This document shows, piece by piece, positions 42,456-50,279 of a DNA stretch of 64,000 nucleotides. The DNA is from an uncultured Spirochaetaceae bacterium. GTDB lineage: Bacteria > Spirochaetota > Spirochaetia > Treponematales > Treponemataceae. Below the pieces are notes generated by a model. It was not told the DNA's origin and ran no database searches. It saw nothing but the letters and a program-made list of their open reading frames with translations. The position numbers were made by a program, and so were the translations under genes. Position 1 is the stretch's first letter, and every line of letters begins with the position of its first letter. The DNA is taken from positions 1-64,000 of the forward strand of contig CACXCG010000054.1 in NCBI GenBank assembly GCA_902766125.1, read 5' to 3'.

Positions 42456-42611
42456 ATGGCTAATATAATTACCGGTCTGCTGGTATTTGTCTTACCTTTG
42501 ACGCTTTCGTTTTTAGAACTTCGTTATTCGGCTCCTGTTGTCTGCATTGTAGCCACAGTTGCCGCAATTCAGGAAGGATATTATATTCTGACAAAAAATC
42601 AAAAAGTGTAG
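42456..42611 (+). pseudogene. C-terminal remnant of a membrane protein, possibly CDP-alcohol phosphatidyltransferase
   Basis: A 51-residue frame starting MANIITGLLVFVLPLTLSF and ending in VATVAAIQEGYYILT. The VATxAAxQEGxxI pattern resembles the C-terminal end of some CDP-alcohol phosphatidyltransferases. No N-terminal part with the DG-AR motif is present. It has no ribosome site. The -10 of the next gene begins one base after its stop. It may instead be a real small membrane protein. Confidence 0.4.
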
Positions 42612-42617
42612 TATAAT
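42588..42617 (+). promoter_or_regulatory. Promoter of the PPOX-fold gene
   Basis: CTGACA-N18-TATAAT leads to a leader of about 20 bases with AGGAGA before the ATG at 42645. Confidence 0.65.
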
Positions 42618-42644
42618 GTGGAATAAGATAGCAGGAGAAATGAT

Positions 42645-43115
42645 ATGAATATTAAAGATGTTGTCAAAATAATTCAAGGTTCTGAATGTGCTCAGATTGC
42701 AACCTTTGGAAAAGATGAAACAGAAGGCTTTCCCGAAATCCGTGCGCTGCTCAATCTTGCAAATCCAAAAAAGTTTCCAAAACTTAAGAGTAAGGCAATC
42801 AGTGTGGACGGAGAAACGCTTACAATTTATTTAACGACAAACACTTCTTCACGAAAAATCAAACAGATTCGCGAAAATAAAAATGTGTGCCTCTATTTTG
42901 TTCTTCCAAAAAGGTTCAAGGGTGTTTCTGCAATCGGCACAATCGAAGAAGTTACCGATCAGTCTGTGAAAGAAGATTTCTGGCAGACCGGCTGGTTTAT
43001 TTATTATCACAAAGGACCAACAGATCCTGATTATACAATTCTCAAGTTTACAACTAAATACATGCACTGCTGGGGAAGCGGCAGAGTTCATAATTTTGGG
43101 GAGCCTGTAAAATGA
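42645..43115 (+). CDS. Pyridoxamine 5'-phosphate oxidase-fold protein
   Basis: The split-barrel fold is shown by CAQIATFGKDETEGFPEIRA, LTIYLTTNTSSRKIKQIREN and VCLYFVLPKRF, as in general-stress flavin-binding proteins. The protein has 156 residues, so it is the small single-domain form. It probably binds FMN or F420-like flavins. The substrate is unknown. It overlaps the next gene by four bases. Confidence 0.82.
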   Translation: MNIKDVVKIIQGSECAQIATFGKDETEGFPEIRALLNLANPKKFPKLKSKAISVDGETLTIYLTTNTSSRKIKQIRENKNVCLYFVLPKRFKGVSAIGTIEEVTDQSVKEDFWQTGWFIYYHKGPTDPDYTILKFTTKYMHCWGSGRVHNFGEPVK

Positions 43116-43882
43116 AAAGTATGGAACGGCTGGATAAGATTCTTTCAAATAATGGTGTGGGTACGCGTAAGACGGTGCGGCCTTTGGTTTGGCGCGGAAG
43201 GGTTACGGTTAACGGTGAAGTTGCAACTAACCCTGACCAGAAAGTAGATGCTGACCGCGATGTCATTGCCGTTGACGGAGAGATGCTTGTTGTCCGCCGT
43301 AATATCTGCATTATGATGAATAAACCGGCTGGCTATGTGTGTTCTGCAAAATCTGGTGCACATGAAACGGTGTTTGATCTTCTTCCCCCGGAACTTCCGC
43401 TTTCTTTTTTAGGCGGTGATTTGGGTATGGTGGGGCGTCTTGATGTTGATACTGAAGGTCTTCTGCTTTTTACCAGCGACGGTGTTTTAAATCATAAACT
43501 GTCATCTCCCAAATATCGTGTTCCAAAAATATATCTGGTTACGCTGAGGGATGCGGTGTCGGAAAAAGAGCGTGCACGTTACGAATCATCTTTAGGGAAG
43601 GGGATACACATTGCTGCAGAAGGTCACGAAGAAGCATGGGACTGTCTTCCTGCTCAGATTGCATGGGATACAGATGACCATGTGTGCCGTGTTACCGTTC
43701 ACGAAGGAAAGTTTCACGAAATAAAACGAATGTTTGCTGCGTTGCAAAATGAAGTTGTCGGTTTAAAACGGCTTCAGGTTGGAGGCGTAAAACTGGATGA
43801 AAATCTCAAATCGGGACAGGTTCGCGAACTGACACCGGAAGAGATGAATGCGCTTTTTGAACAAGAGGCAAAATCAGAATAA
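43112..43882 (+). CDS. RsuA/RluB-family pseudouridine synthase
   Basis: It isomerises uridine in rRNA. An S4 RNA-binding domain (MERLDKILSNNGVGTRKTVRPL) opens the protein. The catalytic Asp is in VGRLDVDTEGLLL, and HEGKFHEIKRMFAALQNEV is the family's late motif. Length, 256 residues, fits RsuA, RluB, RluE or RluF, and the target cannot be fixed from sequence alone. The last nine bases overlap the convergent fhs gene. Confidence 0.88.
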   Translation: MKSMERLDKILSNNGVGTRKTVRPLVWRGRVTVNGEVATNPDQKVDADRDVIAVDGEMLVVRRNICIMMNKPAGYVCSAKSGAHETVFDLLPPELPLSFLGGDLGMVGRLDVDTEGLLLFTSDGVLNHKLSSPKYRVPKIYLVTLRDAVSEKERARYESSLGKGIHIAAEGHEEAWDCLPAQIAWDTDDHVCRVTVHEGKFHEIKRMFAALQNEVVGLKRLQVGGVKLDENLKSGQVRELTPEEMNALFEQEAKSE

Positions 43883-45556
43883 TCCGGAAATAACTCCGTT
43901 ATCATCCACATCAATATTCTGTGCTGCAGGAACTTTGGGCAATCCCGGCATGTCTACCATGTCTCCTGCATACGCTACCACAAAGCCTGCTCCGCTGTAC
44001 AGCTGAACATCGCGTACGGGGAATGTGTATGCTTCTTTGGGTGCACCGATTGCATTTTTGTCGTGCGTAATTGAATTCTGTGTCTTTGCCATGCAGACAG
44101 GAAGGGTTCCGTACTGAGCCTGATACTGTGCAAGTTTTTTTACAGCCTTTGCTTCAAAACTGACGCTTTGTGCACGGTACATTTTTGTTGCAAGGGTTTC
44201 AATTTTTTTGGTAAGCGGAAGATCATCTTCGTACAGCGGCTTGAATGCGCTGTCTTTTTCGCAGAGAGCACAGACGGTGTCGGCAAGTTCTGTTGCTCCT
44301 TTTGAACCTTTTTCCCATCCTTCGCAGATAACTGCTTTTACCTGTTCTTCTTCGCACAGCTTCTGTACTAATGCAAGTTCTTCATCTGTATCTGAAACAA
44401 ATTTGTTTACGGCAACTACAACCGGAACTCCAAACTGCTTTGTGTTCTGAATGTGAATGCGAAGGTTTTCAAATCCTGCTTTGAGTGCATCAAGGTTCTG
44501 TGTGTTCAGGTCTGCTTTTGCAACGCCGCCATGCATTTTAAGCGCACGTACGGTTGCAACAATAACTGCGGCATTTGGCTTAAGGTTGTTTTTGCGGCAC
44601 TTGATGTCAAAGAATTTTTCTGCACCTAAGTCTGCGGCAAAGCCTGCTTCGGTAACCACATAGTCGCCTGTTGCAAGTGCACAGAGAGTTGCGTTTATGG
44701 AATTGCATCCGTGAGCAATGTTTGCAAAAGGTCCGCCGTGAATGAAGGCAGGTGTGTGTTCCAGTGTCTGTACCAGGTTAGGGCGGATTGCATCTTTTAA
44801 AAGTGCTGCAATTGCACCCGTGCATTTTAGTTCACCAAAGGTTACCGGACGTTTGTCATAGGTTTCTGCAATAGTGATGGCACTGATGCGTTCTTTAAGT
44901 TCGGTGATTGTTTTTGAAAGACAGACGATTGCCATAATTTCGCTTGCAACCGAAATCTGAAAATGACTTTCGCGGGGAACTCCGTCTATGCGGCTTCCCA
45001 ATCCGATAATGACGTTACGCAGGGCACGATCGTTAAGGTCAACACAGCGTTTCCAGCTTATGGTTCGCGGATCAATGCCAAGTGTGTTTCCCTGTTGCAG
45101 ATGGTTGTCTATGAGGGCAGCCATTAAATTGTTTGCTGCTGTAATTGCATGAATGTCACCGGTAAAGTGCAGGTTAATATCTTCCATGGGAACAACCTGA
45201 GCGTATCCTCCGCCACAAGCGCCGCCTTTAACGCCAAAGCAGGGCCCCAGTGACGGTTCTCGCAGTGCAATGACAGACTTTCTGCCGGTAGCCCTGAGTG
45301 CGTCTCCCAGCGCAATAGTTACGGTCGATTTTCCTTCGCCCGCTGCAGTGGGGGTCATGGCTGTTACCAGAATAAGCTTACCGCGTGCAGAACTGTCCTG
45401 TCCTTTTTTCTGCAGTTCGTTCAGCTTTTTAAACGTAAGTTTTGCTTTGTTTGTGCCGTACATATCAAGGTCTGAAGTTTCAAGACCCAGTGTGCGTGCA
45501 ATGTCAGTTATGGGAAGCAGCTGTGCGTTCTGTGCAATCTGAATGTCGGTAAGCAT
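43874..45556 (-). CDS. fhs: Formate-tetrahydrofolate ligase
   Basis: It makes 10-formyl-THF from formate, THF and ATP. The P-loop is TPTAAGEGKSTVTI, and GPCFGVKGGACGGGYAQVVPM and PAFIHGGPFANIAHGCNS are family blocks. Length is 560 residues. GGAGG precedes the ATG. It follows thrH after 11 bases, so the two form a serine and one-carbon operon. Confidence 0.96.
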   Translation of the reverse strand: MLTDIQIAQNAQLLPITDIARTLGLETSDLDMYGTNKAKLTFKKLNELQKKGQDSSARGKLILVTAMTPTAAGEGKSTVTIALGDALRATGRKSVIALREPSLGPCFGVKGGACGGGYAQVVPMEDINLHFTGDIHAITAANNLMAALIDNHLQQGNTLGIDPRTISWKRCVDLNDRALRNVIIGLGSRIDGVPRESHFQISVASEIMAIVCLSKTITELKERISAITIAETYDKRPVTFGELKCTGAIAALLKDAIRPNLVQTLEHTPAFIHGGPFANIAHGCNSINATLCALATGDYVVTEAGFAADLGAEKFFDIKCRKNNLKPNAAVIVATVRALKMHGGVAKADLNTQNLDALKAGFENLRIHIQNTKQFGVPVVVAVNKFVSDTDEELALVQKLCEEEQVKAVICEGWEKGSKGATELADTVCALCEKDSAFKPLYEDDLPLTKKIETLATKMYRAQSVSFEAKAVKKLAQYQAQYGTLPVCMAKTQNSITHDKNAIGAPKEAYTFPVRDVQLYSGAGFVVAYAGDMVDMPGLPKVPAAQNIDVDDNGVISGLF

Positions 45557-45567
45557 AAAACCTCCAG

Positions 45568-46185
45568 TTAAGCGTCTAGTACTTTTGCTATTGCTGAATA
45601 CAACTCGTCATATGTTTCGTATGCGGGAATCTGCGGATAATCTTTTTTGATTTGTTCGGTACTGCGGAATAAAAATCCTGCTTTGCTTGCCTGAATCATT
45701 GCAAGGTCGTTGTGACTGTCGCCGCTTGCAATTGTAGTAAAGCCGATTGACTGCAGTGCTTTTACCGTTGTCAGTTTGCTCTGGGGACAGCGCATCTTAA
45801 ATCCGGTAATTTCTCCGTCGGGTGCAACTTCGAGTGTATTGCAGAAAATGGTGGGCTGACCCAGTTTTTTCATGAGGGGAGCTGCAAACTGAGTAAAAGT
45901 GTCGCTTATGATGATGGTCTGGCACTTTTCGCGCAGTTTATCTAGAAATTCCTTTGCTCCCGGAAGCGGATCTATGGTAGCAATGACGTCCTGTATTTCT
46001 TTAAGCCCCAGGTGATGCTCTTTAAGGATTCCCAGGCGCCAGTTCATGAGCTTGTCGTAATCGGGCTCATCGCGTGTGGTGCGTGTTAATTGAGGAATTC
46101 CGCTTGCCTGTGCAAACGCAATCCAAATTTCGGGAACTAAAACACCCTCTAAATCGAGACAGGTAATGTACATATCGTTACTCAT
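45568..46185 (-). CDS. thrH: Phosphoserine phosphatase / homoserine phosphotransferase ThrH
   Basis: A HAD enzyme that dephosphorylates phosphoserine and can move the phosphate to homoserine. CLDLEGVLVPEIWIAFA is the ThrH form of motif I, with both Asp and the Glu-Gly. IISDTF is motif II and SGDSHNDLAM motif IV. I start at 46185 (MSNDMYIT), where the promoter geometry places +1, giving 205 residues. The frame is open a little further up. Confidence 0.9.
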   Translation of the reverse strand: MSNDMYITCLDLEGVLVPEIWIAFAQASGIPQLTRTTRDEPDYDKLMNWRLGILKEHHLGLKEIQDVIATIDPLPGAKEFLDKLREKCQTIIISDTFTQFAAPLMKKLGQPTIFCNTLEVAPDGEITGFKMRCPQSKLTTVKALQSIGFTTIASGDSHNDLAMIQASKAGFLFRSTEQIKKDYPQIPAYETYDELYSAIAKVLDA

Positions 46186-46191
46186 GCCGCC

Positions 46192-46220
46192 ATAATAGCA
46201 CATAGCCGTAAAAGTGACAA
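46192..46220 (-). promoter_or_regulatory. thrH promoter, leaderless
   Basis: On the minus strand TTGTCA-N17-TATTAT lies six bases before the ATG at 46185. Confidence 0.72.
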
Positions 46221-46233
46221 CAACGTCGCAACC

Positions 46234-46262
46234 TTGACTTAGAGCCTAATGTGGCATAAAAT
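46234..46262 (+). promoter_or_regulatory. phoH promoter, leaderless, fixes the start codon
   Basis: TTGACT-N17-TAAAAT. The first in-frame start after it is GTG at 46270, seven bases past the -10. An ATG at 46249 lies between the -35 and -10 and cannot be on this transcript. Confidence 0.6.
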
Positions 46263-46269
46263 AAAGCCA

Positions 46270-47232
46270 GTGAGTGCATATACGATAATCGTGCCGGATA
46301 ATGCTGTTTTGCAGCGTGTGTGTGGAACGAATGACAGCAATTTAAAACTCATAGAATCCTTTTTAGGGGTCCCCGTCTTTGCCTGTGGAAACGAGCTTTC
46401 AGTGGAAACGGGCTCTAACAGCGCAGTAGAGCAGCAGTTCCGCTTTATTATTGACCGTATTCTGGACGAAATTTCCTGTTCTGACCCTGCCGTAAGCGAC
46501 AAAGACCTGATTCAGTCCGTGCTCAATACCGGAACTTTTTCCTACCATAAATCTTCAAGCCGTTCGTTTGCAGAAAGTGCCATTTCTATTCCCGGCGGCG
46601 TAAAAAAAGTGTATCCCCGTACCCAGGGACAGGCTTCTTTAGTGCAGGCAATGCGGCAGAACGATATTGTCATTGCATCTGGACCTGCGGGAACCGGTAA
46701 GACTTTTCTTATGGTAGCAGAAGCACTCAGACTTGTCTTAAGCCATCAGAAAAATTCTATTGTGCTGACTCGTCCTGTTGTCGAAGCGGGTGAAAACTTA
46801 GGTTTTTTGCCCGGAGACCTGCAGGATAAAATAAATCCCTATGTTCGTCCGCTGTACGATGCCATGAATGCAGTCCTGCACCGTGACACCGTGCGTAAAA
46901 TGACGGAATCGGGTATTATAGAAGTTGCTCCCCTTGCGTATATGAGGGGCCGCACGCTTAACGACAGCGTCATCATTTTAGACGAAGCTCAGAATGCCAC
47001 CTGCGCTCAGATGAAACTGCTGCTTACCCGTATGGGTGAAGGGTCAAAGGTATTTATTGCCGGAGACATAACTCAGATAGACTTGCCATCCCGCGTTCCT
47101 TCGGGACTGGTACAGGCATTGGACATACTGGAAGGAATTCCAGGTATTGCAAGCGTTCACATGAAACAGGATGATGTCGTGCGGAATCCGCTTGTCAAAA
47201 AAATAATTCAGGCTTACGAAAATGAAAACTAA
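46270..47232 (+). CDS. phoH: PhoH-family ATPase
   Basis: An NTPase of RNA metabolism, usually next to ybeY. Walker A is SGPAGTGKT, Walker B is SVIILDEAQNAT, and TRPVVEAGENLGFLPGDLQD is the PhoH hallmark. An N-terminal nucleic-acid-binding domain of about 90 residues comes first. The frame is open to an ATG at 46249, but I start at GTG 46270 because of the promoter. The protein then begins VSAYTIIVPDN. The next gene overlaps its end by 11 bases. Confidence 0.92.
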   Translation: MSAYTIIVPDNAVLQRVCGTNDSNLKLIESFLGVPVFACGNELSVETGSNSAVEQQFRFIIDRILDEISCSDPAVSDKDLIQSVLNTGTFSYHKSSSRSFAESAISIPGGVKKVYPRTQGQASLVQAMRQNDIVIASGPAGTGKTFLMVAEALRLVLSHQKNSIVLTRPVVEAGENLGFLPGDLQDKINPYVRPLYDAMNAVLHRDTVRKMTESGIIEVAPLAYMRGRTLNDSVIILDEAQNATCAQMKLLLTRMGEGSKVFIAGDITQIDLPSRVPSGLVQALDILEGIPGIASVHMKQDDVVRNPLVKKIIQAYENEN

Positions 47233-48964
47233 AAACTTCTGGTCGGTGCATTGGCCGGCAATAGTTATTATGGTTGTCACCTACCTTGCAGTTGCTTTTT
47301 TTGCGTTTGTGCGCACGGCAACCAGTAACACAGTTTCTTCCTTTAATATCAACAAACTGGAAGTGGGACAGGTCGTTACCGTTACCATTGTTGCATCAAA
47401 GTCTCTCCCTGCAGACTATGACAATCCGGTCAGCGTAGAAAAAGGTGAAAAAATTACGCGTGAAGGTTTTCCCATTACCGAAGAACAGTATGCAAAACTC
47501 AAGAAGATGGCAGAATCTCCTGCGTATGTAGACTACCGTGCGCTTGCTGATTCACTTCTGTATCTTGCCATGCTTGCATTGCTTGCAGGATTTTTATTCA
47601 GTTCCATCTGCTTAGGTCATAAACTTGAAGTGCGAGAGATGGTGCTTTTAGCGGTGTTCTTTGTGCTGGTATACGGACTGACTACGTTCTCGCTTAAGAC
47701 GCCGGCATTCTCTTCTCCGTACATGTTGGGCATTATTGTTCCGTCTGCATTCTGTGCAATGATAATCGCCATTCTGTTCGGTCAGCTTGATGCGGTGTTC
47801 TTCTCTGTGGTTGCGTCACTGGGTGTTCTGAATGCGTCAGGATTTGAACTGGTGCCCATGCTGTATACCATTGCAATCATGCTGTCTGCAACGCGTATTG
47901 TGCGGGGCATTCAGCGCCGTATGGATTTAGTAGTTGCCTCCATTCTGCTGAGCGTGCTTAATGTTGCATTCCTTATGCTGCTTAAGGTTATGTTCAACGA
48001 ATCTCTTGCTCACGAAATGATTGCGTATGCGGGAGTTGCATTTAACGGATTCTTCTCCGGTATTCTTGTTCTGGGATTCTTAACTCCATTGGAAATGATT
48101 TTGAACACTGCTTCTGTGTTCCGCCTTATGGATTTGAGTGACCTTAATAATCCCACTATGAAAAAACTGCTTTTAACCGCAAGCGGTACTTACAATCACT
48201 CTATGATGGTTGCGTCTCTTGCCGAAGCAGCCTGTAGTGCCATTGGAGCAAATGCACTGCTTGCACGCGTTGCCGCTTACTATCACGACATAGGAAAAAT
48301 GGATCAGCCGGAATACTTTGTCGAAAACCAGAGCGGTTACAACGTGCACAACGATATCAACCCGTCACTCAGCGTAAGTGTTATCCGCAGTCACGTAAAG
48401 AAAGGTATTGAACGCGCTCATGCCATGCACTTACCCCGTCAGATTTTGGACATCATTGGCGAACATCACGGAAACTCGCTCATTGCATACTTCTATAAGG
48501 AAGCAAAAGATAAAGATCCGTCAGTAAGCCCTGAAGATTTTTCTTACACAGGTACTCCTCCTTCTACACGCGAAAGTGCAGTCGTTATGCTTGCCGATAC
48601 CGTTGAAGCTGCCTGCCGTACGCTGGAAAAACCGTCAGTGCCACGCCTTGAAAAATTCATTCATACTTTGTTTGCTGCAAAGATTGAAGGAAAACAGCTT
48701 GATAACTGTACGCTTACCTTCCGTGACCTGGATGTCATTCAGCAGACCTTTGTTCAGATTCTTGCAGGTTATTATCATTCACGCATAGAGTATCCCGATC
48801 AGAAAGATCCTGACGCAGAAACTCCTGCAGCAGAGCAGAATAGTGCAGGTCAGGCTCAGCCTAAAGAACAGGCTCAGAATAACGAAAAAGATAAGGAAAA
48901 GAAGCCTGAAAAAACAGATAAGTCTGATAAAGCTGAAAAGTCAGACAAAAAGGAAAAAAAGTAA
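47222..48964 (+). CDS. pgpH: PgpH-type membrane HD phosphodiesterase (c-di-AMP)
   Basis: This family hydrolyses c-di-AMP through a cytoplasmic HD domain. An N-terminal membrane helix, a short outer loop (about residues 35-115), and seven helices come before the HD domain. The latter shows GTYNHSMMVASLAEAA, YYHDIGKMD and GEHHGNSLIAYFY. The outer domain is much shorter than in Listeria PgpH (580 against about 720 residues in total). The C-terminus is a long Lys/Glu/Asp/Gln tail. Its place between phoH and ybeY is conserved in bacteria. Confidence 0.85.
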   Translation: MKTKNFWSVHWPAIVIMVVTYLAVAFFAFVRTATSNTVSSFNINKLEVGQVVTVTIVASKSLPADYDNPVSVEKGEKITREGFPITEEQYAKLKKMAESPAYVDYRALADSLLYLAMLALLAGFLFSSICLGHKLEVREMVLLAVFFVLVYGLTTFSLKTPAFSSPYMLGIIVPSAFCAMIIAILFGQLDAVFFSVVASLGVLNASGFELVPMLYTIAIMLSATRIVRGIQRRMDLVVASILLSVLNVAFLMLLKVMFNESLAHEMIAYAGVAFNGFFSGILVLGFLTPLEMILNTASVFRLMDLSDLNNPTMKKLLLTASGTYNHSMMVASLAEAACSAIGANALLARVAAYYHDIGKMDQPEYFVENQSGYNVHNDINPSLSVSVIRSHVKKGIERAHAMHLPRQILDIIGEHHGNSLIAYFYKEAKDKDPSVSPEDFSYTGTPPSTRESAVVMLADTVEAACRTLEKPSVPRLEKFIHTLFAAKIEGKQLDNCTLTFRDLDVIQQTFVQILAGYYHSRIEYPDQKDPDAETPAAEQNSAGQAQPKEQAQNNEKDKEKKPEKTDKSDKAEKSDKKEKK

Positions 48965-49449
48965 TGTCAAACCGCATTCTGATTGACGCACAGGAAGAAC
49001 TTTCGCTTTCAGATTCGGTTCTTGAAAAAGCTGAACATTTTGTTGAAAAGGTTATGGCATTTCAAAAGTACGACAGCGAAGAAGTGTCTGTGCTGTTCTG
49101 TGACGATCCGACTATTCAGGATTTAAACAGTCAATACCGTAACATTGATGCACCTACAGATGTTCTAAGTTTTGAGAACGGTTCTACCTACGAAGATGAA
49201 GACGGAACGGAATGGCTTTTGGCGGGAGACATCATAATCAGCATGCAGACCCTGCCCAAAAATGCACAGTATTTTGAAGTAGACGAAGACGAAGAGCTTA
49301 AGCGGCTTTTAGTTCACGGACTGCTTCATCTGCACGGAATGGATCATGGTGAAGAACATGTTCAGAAAGATACAGAACCTGAATGCGAAATGCTTAAGGT
49401 TCAGAAAAAAATTTTAGAAGCGTTTAGTACAGAAACAATTATAGGATAG
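48964..49449 (+). CDS. ybeY: Endoribonuclease YbeY
   Basis: A single-strand RNase for 16S rRNA 3' maturation and ribosome quality control. The zinc site HGLLHLHGMDHGE follows H3-x5-H spacing, and DAPTDVLSFE is the other conserved block. It has 161 residues and overlaps the pgpH stop by one base (TAATG). Confidence 0.95.
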   Translation: MSNRILIDAQEELSLSDSVLEKAEHFVEKVMAFQKYDSEEVSVLFCDDPTIQDLNSQYRNIDAPTDVLSFENGSTYEDEDGTEWLLAGDIIISMQTLPKNAQYFEVDEDEELKRLLVHGLLHLHGMDHGEEHVQKDTEPECEMLKVQKKILEAFSTETIIG

Positions 49450-49452
49450 AAT

Positions 49453-50259
49453 ATGGGGTTATTCGGATTAGGAAAAAAACAGCACAGTGAAAAACGCAGC
49501 TCATCTTCCATAGAGGCAGCTCAGGAAGAATTGCTTGCAGAAGAAAAAAATGACATGATCAAGGGAATTGAGGATTTGTCTCAGACTTCGGTAAAAGAAG
49601 TTATGGTACCCCGCATTGATGTTGATTTTGTTTCTGCAGATACTCCTGAAGAAGAACTGCTTGTTAAAATAACACAGAGCGGACATTCGCGCTTACCCGT
49701 GTATGCAGATTCCATAGATAATGTAATTGGTGTTCTGTATGTTAAAGATCTGATTGCAGCAATCAGCAGACACGAAACGATTGACCTTCAGAAAATAATC
49801 CGCAAGGCATATTTTGTTCCCGAAAGCAAGCGCATTGACAGCCTGCTTCGTGAGTTTAAGCGTCGTCATCTTCACATTGCAATTGCAATTGATGAATACG
49901 GCGGAATCTCGGGTATTGTCTGCATGGAAGATATTATTGAAGAAATTGTAGGTGACATTCAGGATGAGTTTGACAACGAACGCGAAGATATTATTTCTCT
50001 GGGAAACAATGTCTGGATTTGCGATGGTCGTGTTGCCCTTGATGATTTGAATGAAATGATCGGCTCTCAGTTTCCCACAGAAGACTGTGATACACTGGGC
50101 GGCTTTGTATTTGATCTGTTTGGAAAGATACCGGTTAAGTTTGAAAAAGTTTCCTGGAACGGATGGGATTTTATTGTTCAGGAAATGGAAGGTCATAAAG
50201 TCAACGTTATAAAAGTGGTTAACCATAATGACGATGACGATTCCGGTGATTCAGAATAA
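49453..50259 (+). CDS. CorC/HlyC-type CBS-domain protein
   Basis: Two CBS domains span residues about 45-170: VMVPRIDVDFVSADTPEEEL, SRLPVYADSIDNVIGVLYVKD and AIAIDEYGGISGIVCMEDII. A transporter-associated C-terminal domain follows. There is no membrane segment, unlike full-length magnesium efflux relatives, so this is the soluble CorC (TlyC) form. It belongs to the phoH-ybeY operon, as in other bacteria. Confidence 0.9.
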   Translation: MGLFGLGKKQHSEKRSSSSIEAAQEELLAEEKNDMIKGIEDLSQTSVKEVMVPRIDVDFVSADTPEEELLVKITQSGHSRLPVYADSIDNVIGVLYVKDLIAAISRHETIDLQKIIRKAYFVPESKRIDSLLREFKRRHLHIAIAIDEYGGISGIVCMEDIIEEIVGDIQDEFDNEREDIISLGNNVWICDGRVALDDLNEMIGSQFPTEDCDTLGGFVFDLFGKIPVKFEKVSWNGWDFIVQEMEGHKVNVIKVVNHNDDDDSGDSE

Positions 50260-50279
50260 ACTGCTTTGGGAGGGCAGCA

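Noticed and set aside
49693-50226. 177-residue minus-strand ORF opposite the CorC-type gene
   Set aside because: Antisense shadow. The CBS protein on the plus strand is unambiguous.
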